This document shows, piece after piece, positions 61,525 through 64,000 of a DNA stretch of 64,000 nucleotides; the stretch's first letter is position 1; the number at the start of each line of letters is the position of its first letter. The position numbers and the translations under genes are program-made. The DNA comes from Sphingomicrobium arenosum. Lineage in GTDB: Bacteria > Pseudomonadota > Alphaproteobacteria > Sphingomonadales > Sphingomonadaceae. The notes beneath the pieces were generated by a model that was not told where the DNA came from, made no database searches, and saw nothing but the letters and a program-made list of their open reading frames with translations. The stretch is taken from NCBI RefSeq assembly GCF_026157085.1, contig NZ_JANPVN010000001.1:1-64000 (forward strand), written 5' to 3'.

Positions 61525-62363
61525 CGCTTGGCGCGGGCGATAAGCGACTTGGCTTGGAGTAGGTGTGGGCGGTCTACCATGCGCCCGCCGACATCGAGCA
61601 CCCCGGCATCCGGGTTGGCCGCAAAGGCGTCGATGATGGCCTTGGCGCGCGCGACCTCGGTATCGGACGGCGTGAAGGCGGCATTGATGATCGGCACCTG
61701 TGCGGGGTGGATGGCGAGCTTGCCGGTGAAGCCCTCGGACGCGGCGGCGCGCGCTTCTTCCTTGAGGCCGTCATCGTTGCGGAAATCGGTATAGACGCCG
61801 TCGACCGGCTGCGCACCGGCGGCGACCGCGCCTGCAAGGCAGAGCGAGCGGGCGAGCTGGTAGGTGAAGGCGAGCTTGCCGTCGCGGTCATATTTGGAGC
61901 GCGCGCCGAGCGCGGCGGACAAGTCCTCGGCGCCCCAGCTCATCGCGGCGAGCGGGGCTTGCGTGCCCTTGTAGCTGCCCAGCGCGAACAGGCTGGCGGG
62001 CGTCTCGGTGACGATGGCGTGGATGGGAATCGAGCCGGTCGAATGGGCGAGATGCGTAAGGTCATCCTCGCTCTCGGCCTTGGGCAGGACGATGCCTTCG
62101 AACGCGGCCTTGGAGAAGAGCTTGAGGTCTTCGCGATGTTCGGGCGCGAACATCGGGTTGATGCGGACCCACCAGCGCGGGCCGCCATCGCGGGGGCCGA
62201 GTTCCTTCAACAGGTCGCGGGCGTAGCTCTTGGCGGCAGGGGCGACGCTGTCCTCAAGATCGAAGATGATCGCGTCGGCTTCGCTGTCGAGCGCCTTGGC
62301 GACCTTCTTTTCGCTGTCGGCAGGAACGAACAGCCAGCTGCGCGGCGGGGGGAGATCGGTCAT
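61521..62363 (-). CDS. CitE-like CoA-ester lyase (HpcH/HpaI aldolase family)
   Basis: 280 residues. Motifs: RSWLFVPADSEKKVAKALDS, ADAIIFDLEDSVAPAAK (metal-binding Glu/Asp pair), WVRINPMF, LPKAESEDDL, AMSWGAEDLSAALGAR and GFTGKLAIHPAQVPIIN. The reaction is cleavage or formation of a malyl-, citramalyl- or similar CoA ester. It starts directly after the MaoC stop with no gap. The pair resembles mesaconyl-CoA hydratase/malyl-CoA lyase partners, which is an inference from co-location. Confidence 0.85.
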   Translation of the reverse strand: MTDLPPPRSWLFVPADSEKKVAKALDSEADAIIFDLEDSVAPAAKSYARDLLKELGPRDGGPRWWVRINPMFAPEHREDLKLFSKAAFEGIVLPKAESEDDLTHLAHSTGSIPIHAIVTETPASLFALGSYKGTQAPLAAMSWGAEDLSAALGARSKYDRDGKLAFTYQLARSLCLAGAVAAGAQPVDGVYTDFRNDDGLKEEARAAASEGFTGKLAIHPAQVPIINAAFTPSDTEVARAKAIIDAFAANPDAGVLDVGGRMVDRPHLLQAKSLIARAKR

Positions 62364-62813
62364 TTACGCGAACTTCTTGAGGAGCGCGGAACGCTTGAAG
62401 GACAAGACGAGCTCATCGCGCTGGTTGAAGGCGCGATGTTCCCAGGTGACGATGCCCGCACCGGGGCGCGACTTTGATTCGCGCAGGGCAAGGCATTCGC
62501 TTTCGATGCGCAGCGTGTCGCCGACGAAGACGGGTTTGGGGAATTTCAGTTCGTCATAGCCGAGATTGGCGACGAGCGTGCTTAAGGTGGTCTCTCCCAC
62601 CGAAATGCCGACCGCGAGGCTGAAGGTGAAGCAGCTGTTGACGAGCGGTTTGCCGAATTCGGTGTCGGCGGCGGCCTCGTGATCGAGGTGCAGCGGCTGC
62701 GGATTGTGGGTGAGGGTGGTGATGAGGAGATTGTCGGTCTCGGTCACCGTGCGCGTGATGGGATGCGCGACGACGTCGCCCACCGACCATTGATCGAAAA
62801 ATCGTCCTGCCAT
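62364..62813 (-). CDS. MaoC-family (hotdog) dehydratase
   Basis: 149 residues. Hotdog hydratase pattern: [20 protein letters not shown] with the catalytic Asp/His region (the related family motif D-x4-H), then [20 protein letters not shown] and [20 protein letters not shown]. It hydrates an enoyl-CoA. Stop and next start are adjacent. A mesaconyl-CoA hydratase role is possible given the CitE-like partner. Confidence 0.85.
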   Translation of the reverse strand: MAGRFFDQWSVGDVVAHPITRTVTETDNLLITTLTHNPQPLHLDHEAAADTEFGKPLVNSCFTFSLAVGISVGETTLSTLVANLGYDELKFPKPVFVGDTLRIESECLALRESKSRPGAGIVTWEHRAFNQRDELVLSFKRSALLKKFA

Positions 62814-62831
62814 GGAAGAAGGGCCTAGGGG

Positions 62832-63137
62832 CTAGGCAGCCTTCTCGCAAGCGGCTGCGGCGCGGCGCTCGGAATCGAGGGCGGCGGGCAGGAGCTTCAT
62901 CTTGAGATCGTGCATACCGATGCCATCGACGGTGCCCTTGCGGTCGGTCGAGCGCACGACATTGGCGATATGGCCGAGAATCTGCATCACGATGTCGATC
63001 GTCTGCAGGCTCGTGCAATGCTTTGTAATGACGTCGAGATCGGCGGCGAGGTCATCGCCCATGATCTCGAGAAGCTTGCGCGCTTCCTCGATTTCGTGGG
63101 CAAGGCTCTGGTCGAGCATGTCGGGCGTACGGTTCAT
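62832..63137 (-). CDS. Small helical protein of unknown function
   Basis: 101 residues from MNRTPDMLDQSLAHEIEEAR, predicted all-helical with heptad-like segments and a C-terminal Ala/Glu-rich end. I know no family. It lies 31 bases downstream of the transketolase-like gene stop and 18 bases before the MaoC start, in the same direction, and looks like a genuine gene conserved in this operon type. The ribosome binding site is weak. A much longer frame upstream is a shadow of the transketolase-like gene. Confidence 0.6.
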   Translation of the reverse strand: MNRTPDMLDQSLAHEIEEARKLLEIMGDDLAADLDVITKHCTSLQTIDIVMQILGHIANVVRSTDRKGTVDGIGMHDLKMKLLPAALDSERRAAAACEKAA

Positions 63138-63168
63138 GAGAATCGCGATTAAGCCGAGAGGGTTAAGA

Positions 63169-64000
63169 TCAAGTGAGGAGAATCTCGGCCATCGCCTCGG
63201 TGATCGCTTTTCCGTCGAGCCGGTAGGTAGCGTAGAGATCGGCGAGGTTGCCGGTCTGGCCAAAACGCTCGACGCCCAGCGGGGCGACACGCTGGCCGAG
63301 GACGCCGCCGAGCCAGGACAGCGAAGCGGGCGCGGCATCGCACAGGGTGACAAGGCCGGCACGCTGGTCGAGGCGCGACAGAAGCGTCTCGATGTGGCTC
63401 GGGGTGCGGGAGCCCTGCCAGCGGGCGGCCTGCGCCGCTGTCCAGCCGCGGTGGAGGAGGTCGGGCGAGGTGACGGCGAGGAGGCCGAGGCCGGGGATGT
63501 CGGCGGACAGTTCCTCATGAGCGGCGAGCGCTTCGGGCATCAGCGCGCCCATGGCGATGATGGCGGCCTCGGCGCCGTCCGCGGGCTCGCGCAGCCAATA
63601 GGCGCCTTGGAGCGCACCGTCTTTCCAGTCGTCATCGGCGCGCGCGACCTGTTCGACCGGGCGGGTGGAGAGGCGGAGATAGGTGCTTTCGCCATCGGGG
63701 TCGTCGATGAGGCGGAAGGCGTGCTCCATCATCGCGGCAAGTTCGTCGGCGAAGGCGGGTTCGTAATGACGGAGGCCGGGCTGGCCCATGGCGATCAGCG
63801 GCGGGTTGATCGACTGGTGCGCGCCGCCCTCGGGGCCCAGCGTCAGGCCCGACGGCGTGGCGACGAGCAGGAAGCGGGCGTCCTGATAGCAGCCGTAGTT
63901 GAGGCTATCGAGGCCGCGCGCGATGAAAGGGTCGTAGAGCGTGCCGATGGGGAACAGGCGCTCGTGCCAATGATCGCCGGTGAGACCGGCGGCGGCGAGC
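63169..64000 (-). CDS. AceE-like transketolase-family enzyme, C-terminal part (runs off the window)
   Basis: The open frame continues to the right edge, so the start is outside. Visible sequence includes FPIGTLYDPFIARGLDSLNY, VATPSGLTLGPEGGAHQSIN, MGQPGLRHYEPAFADELAAM, and a C-terminal domain ending with RFGQTGNLADLYATYRLDGK. This matches the central and C-terminal part of homodimeric pyruvate dehydrogenase E1 (AceE) and AceE-like transketolases (the E-G-G-A-H-Q-S thiamine-domain motif). Sphingomonads usually use a heteromeric E1, so this would be a second, AceE-like enzyme with an unknown 2-oxoacid or ketose substrate. First gene visible of the minus-strand operon. Confidence 0.8.
   Translation of the reverse strand, partial: LAAAGLTGDHWHERLFPIGTLYDPFIARGLDSLNYGCYQDARFLLVATPSGLTLGPEGGAHQSINPPLIAMGQPGLRHYEPAFADELAAMMEHAFRLIDDPDGESTYLRLSTRPVEQVARADDDWKDGALQGAYWLREPADGAEAAIIAMGALMPEALAAHEELSADIPGLGLLAVTSPDLLHRGWTAAQAARWQGSRTPSHIETLLSRLDQRAGLVTLCDAAPASLSWLGGVLGQRVAPLGVERFGQTGNLADLYATYRLDGKAITEAMAEILLT

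Overview
The window is about 65% GC, densely packed, and reads as an alphaproteobacterium of the order Sphingomonadales. The evidence is a TonB-dependent receptor with a tryptophan-halogenase-like partner in a maltodextrin locus, an Entner-Doudoroff operon, Crp/Fnr regulators of the sphingomonad type, a CysN-CysC fusion, and autotransporters ending in a Pro-rich Cys-containing tail. I saw no rRNA, tRNA or CRISPR array.

Layout. (1) 1-2540 is accessory, patchy and locally AT-rich. It holds the end of an IS6-family element, a broken Rhs C-terminal tip with a putative toxin domain and immunity gene, an intact IS6-family element (1529-2364), and a remnant of a serine recombinase cut by that element. 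(2) 2746-10452 is a surface-glycan or sucrose-type locus: four glycosyltransferase genes (one a sucrose-phosphate synthase/phosphatase-like fusion) and a sulfotransferase, with two paralogous Crp/Fnr regulators. A shared CGAGGACTAA motif lies in both divergent promoter regions. (3) 10562-12599 carries a YetF-like membrane protein, a GntA-like (YqcI/YcgG) haem N-hydroxylase and a DUF1989 protein as overlapping genes, followed by a decayed IS6 end. (4) 12854-32397 has a LuxR-type regulator and two giant autotransporter adhesins (2864 and 2960 aa), together more than 17 kb. (5) 32398-33661 is non-coding: a duplicated gene end with its terminator, then a degenerate array of about 195-bp repeats. 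(6) 33662-39574 holds a TPR-sulfotransferase, cysD, cysNC (PAPS supply) and a TonB-like gene. (7) 39571-59320 is a maltodextrin regulon (MFS importer, LacI regulator, TonB-dependent receptor, halogenase-like flavoprotein, two GH13 enzymes, GH97) running into zwf-pgl-edd-glk-eda and a further GH13 enzyme. (8) 59379-64000 is a minus-strand operon: an AceE-like transketolase-family enzyme (cut by the window edge), a small helical protein, MaoC, a CitE-like lyase, DUF3833 and an MHS-type MFS transporter.

How it fits together. Region 7 is a complete route from extracellular alpha-glucan through the outer membrane receptor, periplasmic or cytoplasmic glucosidases and glucokinase into the Entner-Doudoroff pathway. 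A LacI-type operator motif occurs both in the regulator/receptor promoter region and ahead of the importer. Regions 2 and 6 are linked by sulfation: CysD/CysNC make the PAPS that both sulfotransferases need. The acceptors are unknown; surface glycans or the large secreted proteins are the obvious candidates.

The parts least explained by known families are the non-coding repeat array (32900-33560), the duplicated 3' end and terminator of the second autotransporter with its post-barrel tail, the shared palindromic motif of the Crp/Fnr-flanked locus, and the Rhs tip broken by a 37-bp hairpin insertion.
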